64,000 nucleotides of DNA from JBAYJC01 sp041665285 (GCA_041665285.1 JBAYJC010000001.1:248001-312000); one strand, 5' to 3'; positions 1-8,615 are shown, numbered from the stretch's first letter. Numbers and translations are program-made. The notes: generated by a model not told the origin, from the letters alone.

Positions 1-79
1 CAGGCATTTCTGCGGCTCCCACAGGCATGGCGCGCAGGGAAATAAATCCGACCAATGCGATAAGAGATTCAGCGAGCAT
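1..79 (-). CDS. Partial N-terminus of a probable membrane or exported protein
   Basis: The minus strand has an ATG at 79 that opens a frame running off the left edge of the window. The 26 visible residues (starting MLAESLIALVGF) are hydrophobic and could be a signal peptide or first membrane helix. The frame begins shortly after the scpB stop and in the same direction, so it may be the last gene of the scpA-scpB group. Too little is visible to name a family, and the start is a guess. Confidence 0.3.
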   Translation of the reverse strand, partial: MLAESLIALVGFISLRAMPVGAAEMP

Positions 80-112
80 GAAAATGATAATAGCAGAGAA
101 TGCCTCGTAAAT

Positions 113-685
113 CTACACACCGAGTGACGGAGACCCTTGTTCCATGGGTTTTGGTTGCATTTCTTGCAAAACCTGCTCCACAGCGCGATGGCTATGTAGT
201 TCCTCAAAATCTGGTAAAGACTCTACTCCGTCCAAGCCAAGATGCTTGAGAAAATCCACGGTCACGGCATAGGTCGGCTGTCCAAGACGCATATCTTCTC
301 GCGTTTCTACCAGGCCTCGCATGATGAGATTGCGAAGGATCAGGGCGCATTGCACGCCGCGAATCTGTTCCAATTCTGGACGCGTGAGCGGGCCACGATA
401 CGCGAGAATAGCCAATGCTTCGAGAGACGGGCGCGTGAGCTCCCCCTGCGTCTCATCCTTCAGCACCTGGCGGACCAAAGACGCGGCATCTGGGTGCGTG
501 ACAAGTTCGACCTCCTGACCATGGCGAATGAGTTGCAAACCAGAATCCTCCAGACGCTCGGCCAAACGATCAAGCGCGCTCTTCACTCCCTCGACCTCCG
601 CCTCGCACCATTCCGCTAAACGCTTCAGCGCCACGGGCTTTCCTGCGGCAAAGAGGATGGCTTCAATATTTGCGTCGAGTGACAT
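113..685 (-). CDS. scpB: Segregation and condensation protein B (ScpB)
   Basis: ScpB is the winged-helix kleisin partner of the SMC-ScpA complex that compacts and separates chromosomes. The 190-residue protein has the usual family length and the typical start (ILFAAGKPV), followed by the conserved ALAILAYRGPLTRPELEQIRG stretch of the second winged helix. It lies 2 bases after the scpA stop, so the two are almost certainly co-transcribed and co-translated. The C-terminal tail after about residue 165 is poorly conserved in the family. Confidence 0.95.
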   Translation of the reverse strand: MSLDANIEAILFAAGKPVALKRLAEWCEAEVEGVKSALDRLAERLEDSGLQLIRHGQEVELVTHPDAASLVRQVLKDETQGELTRPSLEALAILAYRGPLTRPELEQIRGVQCALILRNLIMRGLVETREDMRLGQPTYAVTVDFLKHLGLDGVESLPDFEELHSHRAVEQVLQEMQPKPMEQGSPSLGV

Positions 686-687
686 AC

Positions 688-1392
688 TTATTGAGCTTCA
701 AGATTAATATCCTCAAACAGATTCCCCTGCGACGCTTTGACTACGCGCTGTTTGATGAGTTCTAGTAACGCAAGGAAGGACACGACCGCCTCTGCACGAT
801 CATGCGAGCGTCCCAGGAGTTCGCGAAAGGAAACGCCCTTGATACCCGAGGCGATCCGCGCAGAGAGTTCTTTGATCTTTTCCTCAATAGTGACCACGCG
901 CTCCACAGAAGCACGTGTGAGTTGCGTGATGGGCTGAATCCATTTGATCACGCGACGGAAACTGTCACGGAGCATATCAGGCGTGAGTTTCTTGGGCGGA
1001 TAAAATCCCGCTTCAATGGGCGCCGTACGTCTTGGTCCGCTATAGGATCTCTGCGCACGACGATCCAACTCTCCCAAGAAACGTGCGGCCTCCACAAAAC
1101 GCTGGTACATGCGCAACTGCGTAGCAAGATCAGGCCCTTCTTCCAACGCCTCGTCCGTGATACTCGGCAACAGCGCTTTGGATTTGAGATAGATCAGCTT
1201 GGCGGCAATCACAAGAAAGTCCGCAAGCTCTTCTGGTGGAATCACGCCCTGCTGTTCACGCACATGCCGAACAAAAGGTTCGGTCACCTGCACAAGGGAG
1301 ACTTCCGTAATTTCCATTTTCTCTGCCTCAACCAACTGCAATAGCAAGTCCAATGGACCTTCGAATTTCTCAATATGGACAGAATAGGACAT
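688..1392 (-). CDS. scpA: Segregation and condensation protein A (ScpA)
   Basis: ScpA is the kleisin subunit that bridges the SMC ATPase heads and binds ScpB. The 234-residue product has the hallmark N-terminus (FEGPLDLLLQLVE, residues 9-21), the ADFLVIAAKLIYLKSKALLP helix near residues 57-76, and a C-terminal winged helix (VVSFLALLELIKQ) that contacts SMC. It follows aspS by 8 bases and precedes scpB by 2, forming an aspS-scpA-scpB unit. The smc gene itself is not in the window. Confidence 0.95.
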   Translation of the reverse strand: MSYSVHIEKFEGPLDLLLQLVEAEKMEITEVSLVQVTEPFVRHVREQQGVIPPEELADFLVIAAKLIYLKSKALLPSITDEALEEGPDLATQLRMYQRFVEAARFLGELDRRAQRSYSGPRRTAPIEAGFYPPKKLTPDMLRDSFRRVIKWIQPITQLTRASVERVVTIEEKIKELSARIASGIKGVSFRELLGRSHDRAEAVVSFLALLELIKQRVVKASQGNLFEDINLEAQ

Positions 1393-1400
1393 GCGTCAAA

Positions 1401-2801
1401 CTACTTCGCGATCTTGATATGCGCCTCCTGCAATCGCTTGTCCGATACTTCCGATGGCGCGCCAAGCATGAGATCACGCGCGTCTCCGGTTTTTGGAAAT
1501 GCGATTACCTCACGGATATTCGGCTCATTGGCGAGAATCATGACGATACGATCAATACCAGGCGCAATACCTCCATGCGGCGGCGCCCCATATTCCAACG
1601 CTTCCAACATATGGCCAAAGCGTCGTTGAATATTCTCTTCATCCATGCCCATGATTTCGAGCACCCTCTTTAACGCTTCGGGCTGATGGTTCCGGATGCT
1701 CCCTCCTCCAGCCTCATACCCATTCAATACGATATCATATTGCGTGGTCAGGATTTCTGCGATGTGCTCTTTCTTCATCAGCCAATCCATATGTTCTGGC
1801 TTTGGCGAGGAAAATGGATTGTGGGTGAATGTCCAGCCTCCTTCCTCAGTCTTCTCGAAGAAGGGAAAGTCTACCACCCAACAAAACGCAAGCAGATCAG
1901 GGTCGTTCTTGTCTTCACGGAGATCCGGTTTATCTGTTCCGTACTTTTCCATGACTTCTGCATAAGAAAAGCGAGGAAACGGCACTTGTTGGATGCGTTT
2001 TTCTGGCGTACAGGTTTTTACCATTTCGATCATCATCTTTTCCACAAGCTGAAGCACATCCTCTCGTTCCACAAAAGACATTTCAAGATCGAGTTGCGTA
2101 AAATCCGGCTGGCGATCTCCGCGCTGGTCTTCATCGCGAAAACATCTGGCGATTTGGAAATAGCGCTCCATACCAGCCACCATAAGCAACTGCTTAAACT
2201 GCTGTGGAGACTGTGGCAACGCGTAAAACTTACCCGTGTGCTGACGCGAAGGAATGAGATATTCACGCGCGCCTGTTTCCCCTGTGCTTTTTGTCAAAAG
2301 GGGTGTTTCTATTTCCAAGAATTCCTGCGTATGCAGATAGGCACGAAAAAATGAGGTGACCTTGTCGCGTAATACTAAATTATTCCGCATCCGTTCTGTG
2401 CGTAAATCCAGATAGCGATACTGCAGACGCAATTCTTCGTTGATACCGATCGTATCCTTATCAAGTTCAAATGGCGGAGTTTTCGCAGAATTCAAAATCT
2501 CGACAGCGTTCGCGAGCACTTCGATCGCGCCTGTTGCCATGTCCGGGTTCACCTGTTTTTCCTGACGTGCTTGTACCAACCCAATCACACGCACACAAAA
2601 CTCTGGGCGCAGTTCCTTGATCACAACCTTAGACGTTTCATCGAGTACGCTTGGCACGAGCACAACCTGCATAAGCCCTGTGCGGTCGCGAAGATCAATA
2701 AAGGCGATTTTTCCCATGTCTCGGCGGGCATGTACCCAGCCTTGGAGCTCAACGGTCTGACCAATCAGAGGCACAGCTTCTGTTGCAAGAGTCTTTGTCA
2801 T
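1401..2801 (-). CDS. aspS: Aspartyl-tRNA synthetase, bacterial-type but lacking the GAD insertion
   Basis: Class II synthetase that charges tRNA-Asp. The N-terminal OB anticodon-binding domain starts with VELQGWVHARRDMGKIAFIDLRD. Motif 2 (FRDEDQRGDRQPDFTQLDLEMSF, about residue 218) and motif 3 (PHGGIAPGIDRIVMIL) are bacterial in type. At 466 residues it is about 120 shorter than the usual bacterial enzyme of roughly 590: the chain runs from GTDKPDLR almost directly into WVVDFPFFE, where the GAD domain normally sits. A separate asnS is present, so this enzyme need not make Asp-tRNA-Asn, but the sequence does not settle that. Confidence 0.93.
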   Translation of the reverse strand: MTKTLATEAVPLIGQTVELQGWVHARRDMGKIAFIDLRDRTGLMQVVLVPSVLDETSKVVIKELRPEFCVRVIGLVQARQEKQVNPDMATGAIEVLANAVEILNSAKTPPFELDKDTIGINEELRLQYRYLDLRTERMRNNLVLRDKVTSFFRAYLHTQEFLEIETPLLTKSTGETGAREYLIPSRQHTGKFYALPQSPQQFKQLLMVAGMERYFQIARCFRDEDQRGDRQPDFTQLDLEMSFVEREDVLQLVEKMMIEMVKTCTPEKRIQQVPFPRFSYAEVMEKYGTDKPDLREDKNDPDLLAFCWVVDFPFFEKTEEGGWTFTHNPFSSPKPEHMDWLMKKEHIAEILTTQYDIVLNGYEAGGGSIRNHQPEALKRVLEIMGMDEENIQRRFGHMLEALEYGAPPHGGIAPGIDRIVMILANEPNIREVIAFPKTGDARDLMLGAPSEVSDKRLQEAHIKIAK

Positions 2802-2822
2802 ATAGATGCTATCTCAACAGAA

Positions 2823-3047
2823 TCACTCATTCTCTGCAACTCCCTGTTTGGCTGACTCTGCGGCAGACCACCAGAGAAACGAGGGTTTGCAATCTGTACG
2901 TAGCTGTTGGCGACACTCGTCTGCACGCTTGATCTCTGCTTCTTTCACACGTTGCATCTTTGCGGAAAAGGCAAAAACAAGAAGGATAAAACCTATGCCA
3001 ATGCCAATAAATATTTTGATCCACGTTTCTTGCGTTGTGTTTGTCAT
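2823..3047 (-). CDS. Small single-pass membrane protein
   Basis: A 74-residue protein with one transmembrane helix (IKIFIGIGIGFILLVFAFSA), then a charged segment with two cysteines and an SFLWWSAAESA motif. A GTG at 3071 overlaps the stop of the upstream gene (GTGA) and would add 8 residues with translational coupling; the ATG at 3047 is the conservative choice. It lies between a predicted envelope protein and aspS. No family recognised. Confidence 0.6.
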   Translation of the reverse strand: MTNTTQETWIKIFIGIGIGFILLVFAFSAKMQRVKEAEIKRADECRQQLRTDCKPSFLWWSAAESAKQGVAENE

Positions 3048-3067
3048 AGAGTCTTGGGCGTATGGTA

Positions 3068-4084
3068 TCACAGACCCGCGGTCTTCTCGAGTCCGATCAC
3101 CGGAGCTAATGGTAAATCAACAATCGACTGGACGCGCTCCCCTTTGGCGGCCCATGCGTCCCAAAGAAACAACGAAACGCCTCGTGCAAAAATCAACCGG
3201 TGATCATCCAGCCAGATAAGCGGGCGACCTTCACGGCGGTCATCTGCACCAGCCACAAGGACACGCATCATCGCATCGTCCATAAGATAGGCTGTTGTGG
3301 AAGATGGTCCAGGCAACACAGCGACAATCACGCGTGGTTCGGTTGCGAGAGAAACGCTTGACCCATCGACCTTGATACGGATCAACGACGATGGTCCTGC
3401 GGGAGGCGACTCAAGTCCCTCGCCCGGCGTAAACGTTGAGAGATAGGCGGCCCCACGATCTGCGGTGAGTGGCTCGACGGCATCGGTAAAAGAATACAAC
3501 TCACGAATCGTTCCGGTGCGCGAAATGCTCAGCAGAACGCGATCGCCCTGACGCGCAACAACGGCCGCATGGTCTTCATCCAATAATCCCAACACCTGCG
3601 CCTCGTCGTACACGCGGCCCTTCCCATTGCGTAAGGGCACAGACCATCCGTGATCTCCTCGTAAAAATTGCACGCCATCTGTTTTTTGCGGGTCTTCAAT
3701 GGACAAGCCTCTCTGCTGAACCATGGTTGCCCGCCATCCTGTGGCAACTGTTTCTTCTTGCACAGCGTGCGATGCCATATCCACCGCAAACAGACGATCT
3801 GCCGTGGCAGAGGGTGTGGCCGCGGCAAAGAGGAACACGCCCGTGGAAGAAGCCGCCACATTCGTTGGCGTCACTGGAGGCGCGGTCCGCTGCATATTGG
3901 GTAAATGCGTGACGAACTTCCCTACGTATTCCCAAGCCCCATTGCCCACTCCAGCAAGTTGCTGTTGCGCAGAAGATAATCGTGCACGTGCCTTTACCGG
4001 ATCTGAAAACCAAAACGCCGCAGTCATGATCACCGCGATCACAAGCAACGGCGTGACAAAAGAACCTCGTGAGGAGCGTGACAT
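3068..4084 (-). CDS. Membrane-anchored extracytoplasmic protein of unknown function
   Basis: 338 residues with an N-terminal anchor (FVTPLLVIAVIMTAAFWF, about residues 9-26) and a long extracytoplasmic part rich in beta strands. Repeated short patterns such as GVFLFAAA, DRVLLSISRTGTIRELYSF and RLIFARGVSLFLWDAW suggest a beta-propeller-like fold (inference). No catalytic motif is visible. TAGAAT lies 6 bases before an in-context AGGAGC and ATG, consistent with a very short leader. Its stop overlaps the possible GTG start of the next small membrane gene. Confidence 0.65.
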   Translation of the reverse strand: MSRSSRGSFVTPLLVIAVIMTAAFWFSDPVKARARLSSAQQQLAGVGNGAWEYVGKFVTHLPNMQRTAPPVTPTNVAASSTGVFLFAAATPSATADRLFAVDMASHAVQEETVATGWRATMVQQRGLSIEDPQKTDGVQFLRGDHGWSVPLRNGKGRVYDEAQVLGLLDEDHAAVVARQGDRVLLSISRTGTIRELYSFTDAVEPLTADRGAAYLSTFTPGEGLESPPAGPSSLIRIKVDGSSVSLATEPRVIVAVLPGPSSTTAYLMDDAMMRVLVAGADDRREGRPLIWLDDHRLIFARGVSLFLWDAWAAKGERVQSIVDLPLAPVIGLEKTAGL

Positions 4085-4132
4085 GCTCCTATTCTAAATC
4101 GTGAGTCGTGCAAAGCCAAGACGCACGCCTTC

Positions 4133-5425
4133 TTACGGCGTCAGACGGTTGATGAGGCGTGGGAAAGGGATGGTTTCGCGAATGTGATGAATGCCACAGA
4201 TCCACGCGGTAAGGCGCTCAAGGCCATACCCAAAGCCAGAGTGTGGAACAGAACCGTAGCGACGTGTGTCCAAATACCACTGGAACGCATCTTCTGGAAG
4301 ATTATGCGCGCGGATGCGTCCAAGGAGCGCTTCGTAGTTATCTTCGCGCTGTGATCCTCCGATCACTTCGCCATAGCCCTCTGGAGCCAACAGATCTGCA
4401 TTCAATACACGCGTCGGATCCTCTGGATCTGGCTTCATGTAAAATGCTTTGACTGCCGCAGGATATTTTTCTACGAAAATCGGCTTTTCGTATTGCTGGG
4501 TGAGAAGCGTCTCGTCATCCGCGCCAAGATCATCCATGTCGCCAATATCTGATCCAAGCGTGCGCAGTTTTGCGATGGCTTCTGCATGCGTCATGCGCAC
4601 AAACGGCGGCACGACTTTTTTGAGCGGCTCCTGGTTGCGTTCCAGTAACTTCAATTCGACCTGGCAGTTCTCAAGCACGCGCTGGACAATGTGCGAGACA
4701 AGCTGTTCTTGAATCGCCAGATTTGCCTCATGATCCACAAACGCGGCCTCTGCATCCATCATCCAAAACTCTGTGAGATGACGTCGCGTCTTGGATTTTT
4801 CCGCACGAAAAACCGGACCAAAATCAAAGCATCGGCCCACGGACGCGATCGCGGCTTCCAAATACAGCTGGCCGGATTGCGTGAGATAGGCTTTTTGTTC
4901 TTCAAAATAATTTACTTCAAATAATTCTGTGGTTCCTTCGCATGCACTTGGCGTAAACACAGGCGAATCAATCTTCATGAACCCATTCTGACGCATCCAT
5001 TCATAGGTCGCGTAGATGATTTCATTACGCACGCGCTGAATGGCCCACTGCGTGCCTGTACGCAACCACAGATGGCGATTATCCAGCAAAAAATCTGGAC
5101 CGTGCTCTTTTTTTCCAATGGGATACTCTTCTGCCTTGCTCACAAGGACCACGTCTGTGGCCTGCAACTCAAACACCCCTTCTTGCTTTGGATGTTTTGT
5201 GACCGTCCCCGTGACCATACACGAGGATTCGAGTGTGATTTGCTCTGCCGCCTGCCAAGCCGCTTCGCTGACCCCTTGTTTGGCAACCACGGCCTGCGCA
5301 AAACCAGACCCATCCCGCAATTGCAAAAACGCGATGGAACCGCTGGAACGCACGTTATAAGCCCAACCCTTAACTGTGACGGTTTGGCCGACGTGCGAAG
5401 CAAAATCTTTGATGAAGTCCTGCAT
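4133..5425 (-). CDS. asnS: Asparaginyl-tRNA synthetase
   Basis: Class IIb synthetase that charges tRNA-Asn. The 430-residue length is typical. The OB domain (VTVKGWAYNVRSSGSIAFLQLRDG) is followed by motif 2 (GPVFRAEKSKTRRHLTEFWMMDAE) and motif 3 (GFGYGLERLTAWICG), with the AsnRS C-terminus IRETIPFPRLINRLTP. The ATG at 5425 is fixed by a promoter that ends 8 bases upstream, so the mRNA is probably leaderless. With aspS it shows direct charging of both tRNAs. Confidence 0.96.
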   Translation of the reverse strand: MQDFIKDFASHVGQTVTVKGWAYNVRSSGSIAFLQLRDGSGFAQAVVAKQGVSEAAWQAAEQITLESSCMVTGTVTKHPKQEGVFELQATDVVLVSKAEEYPIGKKEHGPDFLLDNRHLWLRTGTQWAIQRVRNEIIYATYEWMRQNGFMKIDSPVFTPSACEGTTELFEVNYFEEQKAYLTQSGQLYLEAAIASVGRCFDFGPVFRAEKSKTRRHLTEFWMMDAEAAFVDHEANLAIQEQLVSHIVQRVLENCQVELKLLERNQEPLKKVVPPFVRMTHAEAIAKLRTLGSDIGDMDDLGADDETLLTQQYEKPIFVEKYPAAVKAFYMKPDPEDPTRVLNADLLAPEGYGEVIGGSQREDNYEALLGRIRAHNLPEDAFQWYLDTRRYGSVPHSGFGYGLERLTAWICGIHHIRETIPFPRLINRLTP

Positions 5426-5433
5426 ACCGAACC

Positions 5434-5462
5434 AGAATGACGGAAGAGAGGCAGAGTGTCAA
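5434..5462 (-). promoter_or_regulatory. asnS promoter, leaderless type
   Basis: Reading the minus strand: TTGACA (5462-5457), a 17-base spacer, CATTCT (5439-5434), then GGTTCGGT and the asnS ATG. The same spacing and the same CATTCTGGTTC block precede ileS. The -10 matches the consensus weakly. Confidence 0.6.
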
Positions 5463-5464
5463 AA

Positions 5465-5500
5465 AATAAAAACGACCCCTGGAGTACCAGAAGGTCAGAC
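5465..5500 (-). terminator. Terminator of the 5503-6486 gene
   Basis: Minus strand: a hairpin with CTGG-TACT-CCAG at its core and GACC/GGTC outside, followed by GTTTTTATTTTTT. The T-run continues directly into the -35 box of asnS. Confidence 0.65.
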
Positions 5501-5502
5501 GC

Positions 5503-6486
5503 TTACCCGCAGACGCGGAGATGATAACGACAGTTCGGACCCGGGCGCAGAACCGGGCGACGGCGCTCGCTCAGCTTGGAGCTCAGCCGCTTGTACTCCC
5601 GCTCCGAGTAGATGCCGTTCACCACGCGGCGACCCGGGTGGATCGTCACGTAGAAGCGGGCCCCCTTCTCGTCGAGAATCACGCGCACATAGCACCCGAG
5701 CTCCTCACCAGACGTCCAGTCGCTCGCCCGCGTGGGGCTCTTGAGCCAGAGGTGGCCCTTGAACCGCTCCTTGAGGCTCTTCAGCGAGTCAGCCCGCTCC
5801 TTGCCCGAGGGCTTGCCCAGGTAGACACGCAGGGGCCGACGATCCCCGCAGACCATCACGAGATAGGCCGCGAGAATGTGCTCCGGAATCACGAGCTTTG
5901 CCTTGTCAGGCAGAGGCGGACGAAAGGCCTTTGCCGTGGCATCAGGCGCTTCCTCTGCCGGACGGCGCGCAGGACGCTTCTTCGGCCGCGGCTTGGGGAC
6001 GAGCCGCAGGAGCGGAATCGTACGGACCGCAGGGGCCGACGACGGGACGATCGGCTTCGGCTGTGCGAGCGCGCCGGGCGTCTCCATGGCCGCGTAGGCT
6101 TCCACAGCCTCCGGACTCGTGGCCACGGGCGGCTCGGACGTCTTCCCGGAGTCAGAGCACGGCTCTTCGTAGATCTTCGCGTACCTCCGCTTCGCGCCGT
6201 CCGCCTCCTCCTCCCCCATCTCGACGTACACCCGCACCCACCGGCCAGGGAACAGCTCGACCTTGCCAGCAAACGCCGGCTTGCCAGGCACAGACGGTTC
6301 GAGCGGCTCCGGAGGCGGGTCGCATTCCAGGCACGTGGTATGCACGGCCTGCTCCATCTTGCCGTCATTACCGACCTGCGTTCCCCGCTCCTCGTACTCC
6401 CGCGCCCACTGACCGGGCGCGATCTCCACCAGTTTGACGTAGTCACCCCGGTGAGGAGTGATACTCGGAATCCATCGCTCACGCAT
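5503..6486 (-). CDS. GC-rich orphan protein with a tandem N-terminal repeat
   Basis: Unrecognised family. The N-terminal third contains two related units of about 45 residues: VEIAPGQWAREYEERG...CLECDP and VELFPGRWVRVYVEMGEEE...YEEPCSD. A proline-rich linker with a basic patch (PKPRPKKRPARRP) follows, then a C-terminal domain (LRVYLGKPSGKERADSLKSLKERF to the end) with alternating strands. The start ATG at 6486 is chosen because GGAGG lies 5 bases upstream; a GTG 12 bases earlier overlaps that site. Base composition is far more GC-rich than the flanking asnS and recO, and the gene has its own promoter and terminator, which suggests separate acquisition. Confidence 0.7.
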   Translation of the reverse strand: MRERWIPSITPHRGDYVKLVEIAPGQWAREYEERGTQVGNDGKMEQAVHTTCLECDPPPEPLEPSVPGKPAFAGKVELFPGRWVRVYVEMGEEEADGAKRRYAKIYEEPCSDSGKTSEPPVATSPEAVEAYAAMETPGALAQPKPIVPSSAPAVRTIPLLRLVPKPRPKKRPARRPAEEAPDATAKAFRPPLPDKAKLVIPEHILAAYLVMVCGDRRPLRVYLGKPSGKERADSLKSLKERFKGHLWLKSPTRASDWTSGEELGCYVRVILDEKGARFYVTIHPGRRVVNGIYSEREYKRLSSKLSERRRPVLRPGPNCRYHLRVCG

Positions 6487-6526
6487 CAAAACCTCCACGA
6501 CCTAACACACGCGTCAGGCCTGTATC

Positions 6527-6555
6527 ATTTCATCGTGTTTCACGTACTGTGTCAA
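6527..6555 (-). promoter_or_regulatory. Promoter of the 5503-6486 gene
   Basis: Minus strand TTGACA (6555-6550), 17-base spacer, TGAAAT (6532-6527). It diverges from a second promoter at 6579-6607. Confidence 0.55.
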
Positions 6556-6578
6556 TCCTCTCAAAATGGTTCAATAGC

Positions 6579-6607
6579 TTGACACCCCAACAAAAATCAT
6601 GCGAAAT
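6579..6607 (+). promoter_or_regulatory. Promoter of the 6639-6854 gene
   Basis: TTGACA (6579-6584), 17-base spacer, weak -10 CGAAAT (6602-6607), about 30 bases before a gene with a good ribosome-binding site. Confidence 0.5.
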
Positions 6608-6638
6608 AACGCACACCCCCCTCTCCAAGGAGACCCCC

Positions 6639-6854
6639 ATGACATTCGGAGCGCGACCGCCATCTGGATTCGGCTGGCAAATGGGCAAAACAGCCGCCGC
6701 TATCACGTTCGTGATCGATGCAGAGGTTTACCTCATCACGTGCACGGACGAGGGCATCAATACACGCCTCAGGGAGGCCATCCGACAGGCCAAGAGCGGC
6801 GAGCTCGAGATCAACGAGCTGACAAGCGTCCAGGAGTTCCTCAACAGGAACTAA
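6639..6854 (+). CDS. Small GC-rich orphan protein
   Basis: 71 residues starting MTFGARPPSGFGWQMG. The ATG at 6639 has AAGGAG 6 bases upstream; a longer frame opens at 6549 but would include the promoter. The middle (AAAITFVIDAEVYLITCTDEGINTRLREAIRQA) looks like a short strand-helix unit, and the end is acidic. Divergent from the 5503-6486 gene across a shared 150-bp promoter region, with similar GC-rich codon use. Function unknown. Confidence 0.6.
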   Translation: MTFGARPPSGFGWQMGKTAAAITFVIDAEVYLITCTDEGINTRLREAIRQAKSGELEINELTSVQEFLNRN

Positions 6855-6885
6855 ACCTCTTACAGAGCCACTGGCTCTACTTTTT

Positions 6886-7662
6886 TTATCCCAGCATTCT
6901 CCCAATCGCCTGGATTCCTCGCGGCTCTTTCAAAAGGGGGGTGTGGCGGAGCTGTTCTTCGACGACCGTGCTTGCCGCACGAAACACGTCTGTGGAGGCT
7001 GTGACATTGAGTGCTTCCTTGAGCGGACGATGGCGGAGGAAACGTAAGAGGCGGAGGACGTGCTCAGGCAAGCACGTGGTTTTTGGATAGGTTCGGCGAT
7101 GCTCTACGGTACATGATGCACACAAGCAACCGCCCGCATCTACGACAAAGGCAATAGGATCCACCAGCGTTTTTTCACACGCGAGACAACGCTCGAGATG
7201 AAGGGCGTAGCCAAGAAGGTCAAGGAGGCGCAAGCTGGCCGCCGCAAAAAGGAGGCGTGCGCGATCTGGCGAGGGCTCCCCTTCAACCGTGTCTGCGAGA
7301 TCAAGCACTTCTGAAATGAGATCAAAAATCAGCGCATCTGACACACCTGGTTTTGTGAGCTGATGCACCAAATCGCAAAAGGCGCCGGCAACGGTCATCA
7401 TGCCAAGGCGTTTCCGCAAAGAAAGTCGCGGCTGTACAAGTTTTGCCACAGCCAGCTTATCAAGTGCCTTCCCCTTCGCAATCATGATCTCCACGGTAGA
7501 AAATGGCTCCACGTGACCGGACTGTTTTGCCCGGGGTTTTTTCACGCCACGCGCCACTGCTTCGAGCTTGCCTTGTTCACGTCCAAAGAACACGACGCGG
7601 GCGTCATGTTCATGATACGGTGTTTGCCGCAAAACAATGGCGGTGTCACGAAGGTAAGGCAT
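6886..7662 (-). CDS. recO: DNA repair protein RecO
   Basis: RecO loads RecA onto SSB-coated single-stranded DNA in the RecFOR pathway. The 258-residue protein starts with the family OB-fold signature (TAIVLRQTPYHEHDARVVFFGREQGKLEAVARGVKK split across residues 8-43). It carries a C4-type zinc site in the C-terminal half (CLACEK ... CLCASC). It is directly adjacent to ruvX (stop of ruvX at 7663), so the two form a repair and recombination pair. Confidence 0.93.
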   Translation of the reverse strand: MPYLRDTAIVLRQTPYHEHDARVVFFGREQGKLEAVARGVKKPRAKQSGHVEPFSTVEIMIAKGKALDKLAVAKLVQPRLSLRKRLGMMTVAGAFCDLVHQLTKPGVSDALIFDLISEVLDLADTVEGEPSPDRARLLFAAASLRLLDLLGYALHLERCLACEKTLVDPIAFVVDAGGCLCASCTVEHRRTYPKTTCLPEHVLRLLRFLRHRPLKEALNVTASTDVFRAASTVVEEQLRHTPLLKEPRGIQAIGRMLG

Positions 7663-8058
7663 CTAGCGTCGATCCAACCACATCTGGAGAATGGCGGCCG
7701 CGGCAAGATCATCGCGCTTATGCTTACCACCTTGTTCTACCTGCTGTTTCTTCGCAAGCGCCGTCGAGAGTGTTTCATCTGCCTCAAAAACCTTTGCACC
7801 TGCCGCAGAAAGGCGTTCAGCAAAGGCGCGGATGGTCTTTGCCTGATCTGTTTCACGTGTCTGGTCTCCCAGAGGTTTTGGCACACCGATCACAAATGCA
7901 TCAACGCTCTCTTTTTGCGCGAGATTAATAAGTGCCGTGACCGCCTCTGCGTCTCCATGATTTTCGATGACGCTCCACGCTGAAGCCAGCCGCGTTTCTG
8001 TATCCCCTAACGCGACACCGATGCGAGCAGAACCGTAATCAATACCGAGGAGTCTCAT
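7663..8058 (-). CDS. ruvX: Holliday-junction resolvase-like protein RuvX/YqgF
   Basis: RNase H-fold nuclease family acting in 16S rRNA 5'-end processing and possibly on Holliday junctions. The 131 residues include the first-strand Asp in GIDYGSARIGVA, the VIGVPKPLGD strand, the EADETLST motif with a conserved acidic pair, and the final DDLAAAAILQMWL helix with the catalytic Asp. Typical length. It overlaps the upstream secreted-protein gene by 4 bases. Confidence 0.93.
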   Translation of the reverse strand: MRLLGIDYGSARIGVALGDTETRLASAWSVIENHGDAEAVTALINLAQKESVDAFVIGVPKPLGDQTRETDQAKTIRAFAERLSAAGAKVFEADETLSTALAKKQQVEQGGKHKRDDLAAAAILQMWLDRR

Positions 8059-8576
8059 TTGGTGGTGTTTACAACTTCCTTGACTGTGTTCTTTTGGATT
8101 TTTTTGACAGAGGCTAAAAATGTTGTGCGTAAACGATTTGCATTTTTTTCATACGAACGTTTTGTGGCAGAAGCACCGAACGCGCCATAGCCGCAGTATG
8201 GTTCTTCCATAGCATCCCACAACATGATCAATCCATCTGCGTAGATCTTATACGGCTCAACATACGGCGACGTCGAAGACGGTGACACATCATATTTTTC
8301 ACTATCTTTGATGGCCTGCGCTACTTTTTGCGCATGCAGTTTGCGCATGACCGCTGTATCGCATTTGCTCTTTGGATTGCTAAACTCGACTTTTTCATCG
8401 GCGTACTTACATTTTTTGTTATACAAATCACGCGAACAGTTCGCGTAGACAACCTTCTTTTTCGTTGCCACGGCCTTTTTGGTGGCAGCAGAAACCTCCC
8501 CTGGAACAACCATCACGCACACGACCAAACACGCCAAAAAAGCGGAATAAATACGTGTAAATGAAGATGATCTCAT
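8055..8576 (-). CDS. Secreted cysteine-containing protein of unknown function
   Basis: 173 residues with a clear signal peptide (hydrophobic core IYSAFLACLVVCVMVV, cleavage likely after VSA). The mature part is lysine-rich with cysteines in CSRDLYNKKC and SKCDTAV, plus a MEEPYCGYGAFG motif shared in style with other patescibacterial small exported proteins (impression, not tested). The ATG at 8576 follows a predicted promoter by 10 bases. It ends inside the start of ruvX. Confidence 0.65.
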   Translation of the reverse strand: MRSSSFTRIYSAFLACLVVCVMVVPGEVSAATKKAVATKKKVVYANCSRDLYNKKCKYADEKVEFSNPKSKCDTAVMRKLHAQKVAQAIKDSEKYDVSPSSTSPYVEPYKIYADGLIMLWDAMEEPYCGYGAFGASATKRSYEKNANRLRTTFLASVKKIQKNTVKEVVNTTK

Positions 8577-8586
8577 AGCACAAACT

Positions 8587-8615
8587 ATCGTACCACGAGC
8601 CGAAATAGGTGTCCA
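8587..8615 (-). promoter_or_regulatory. Promoter of the 8055-8576 gene
   Basis: Minus strand TGGACA (8615-8610), 17-base spacer, TACGAT (8592-8587), 10 bases before ATG. TACGAT also serves as -10 before greA and tRNA-Arg. Confidence 0.6.

Noticed and set aside
5521..6582. A 353-codon plus-strand frame
   Set aside because: Shadow of the GC-rich minus-strand gene 5503-6486; Arg-rich composition and no start signal.
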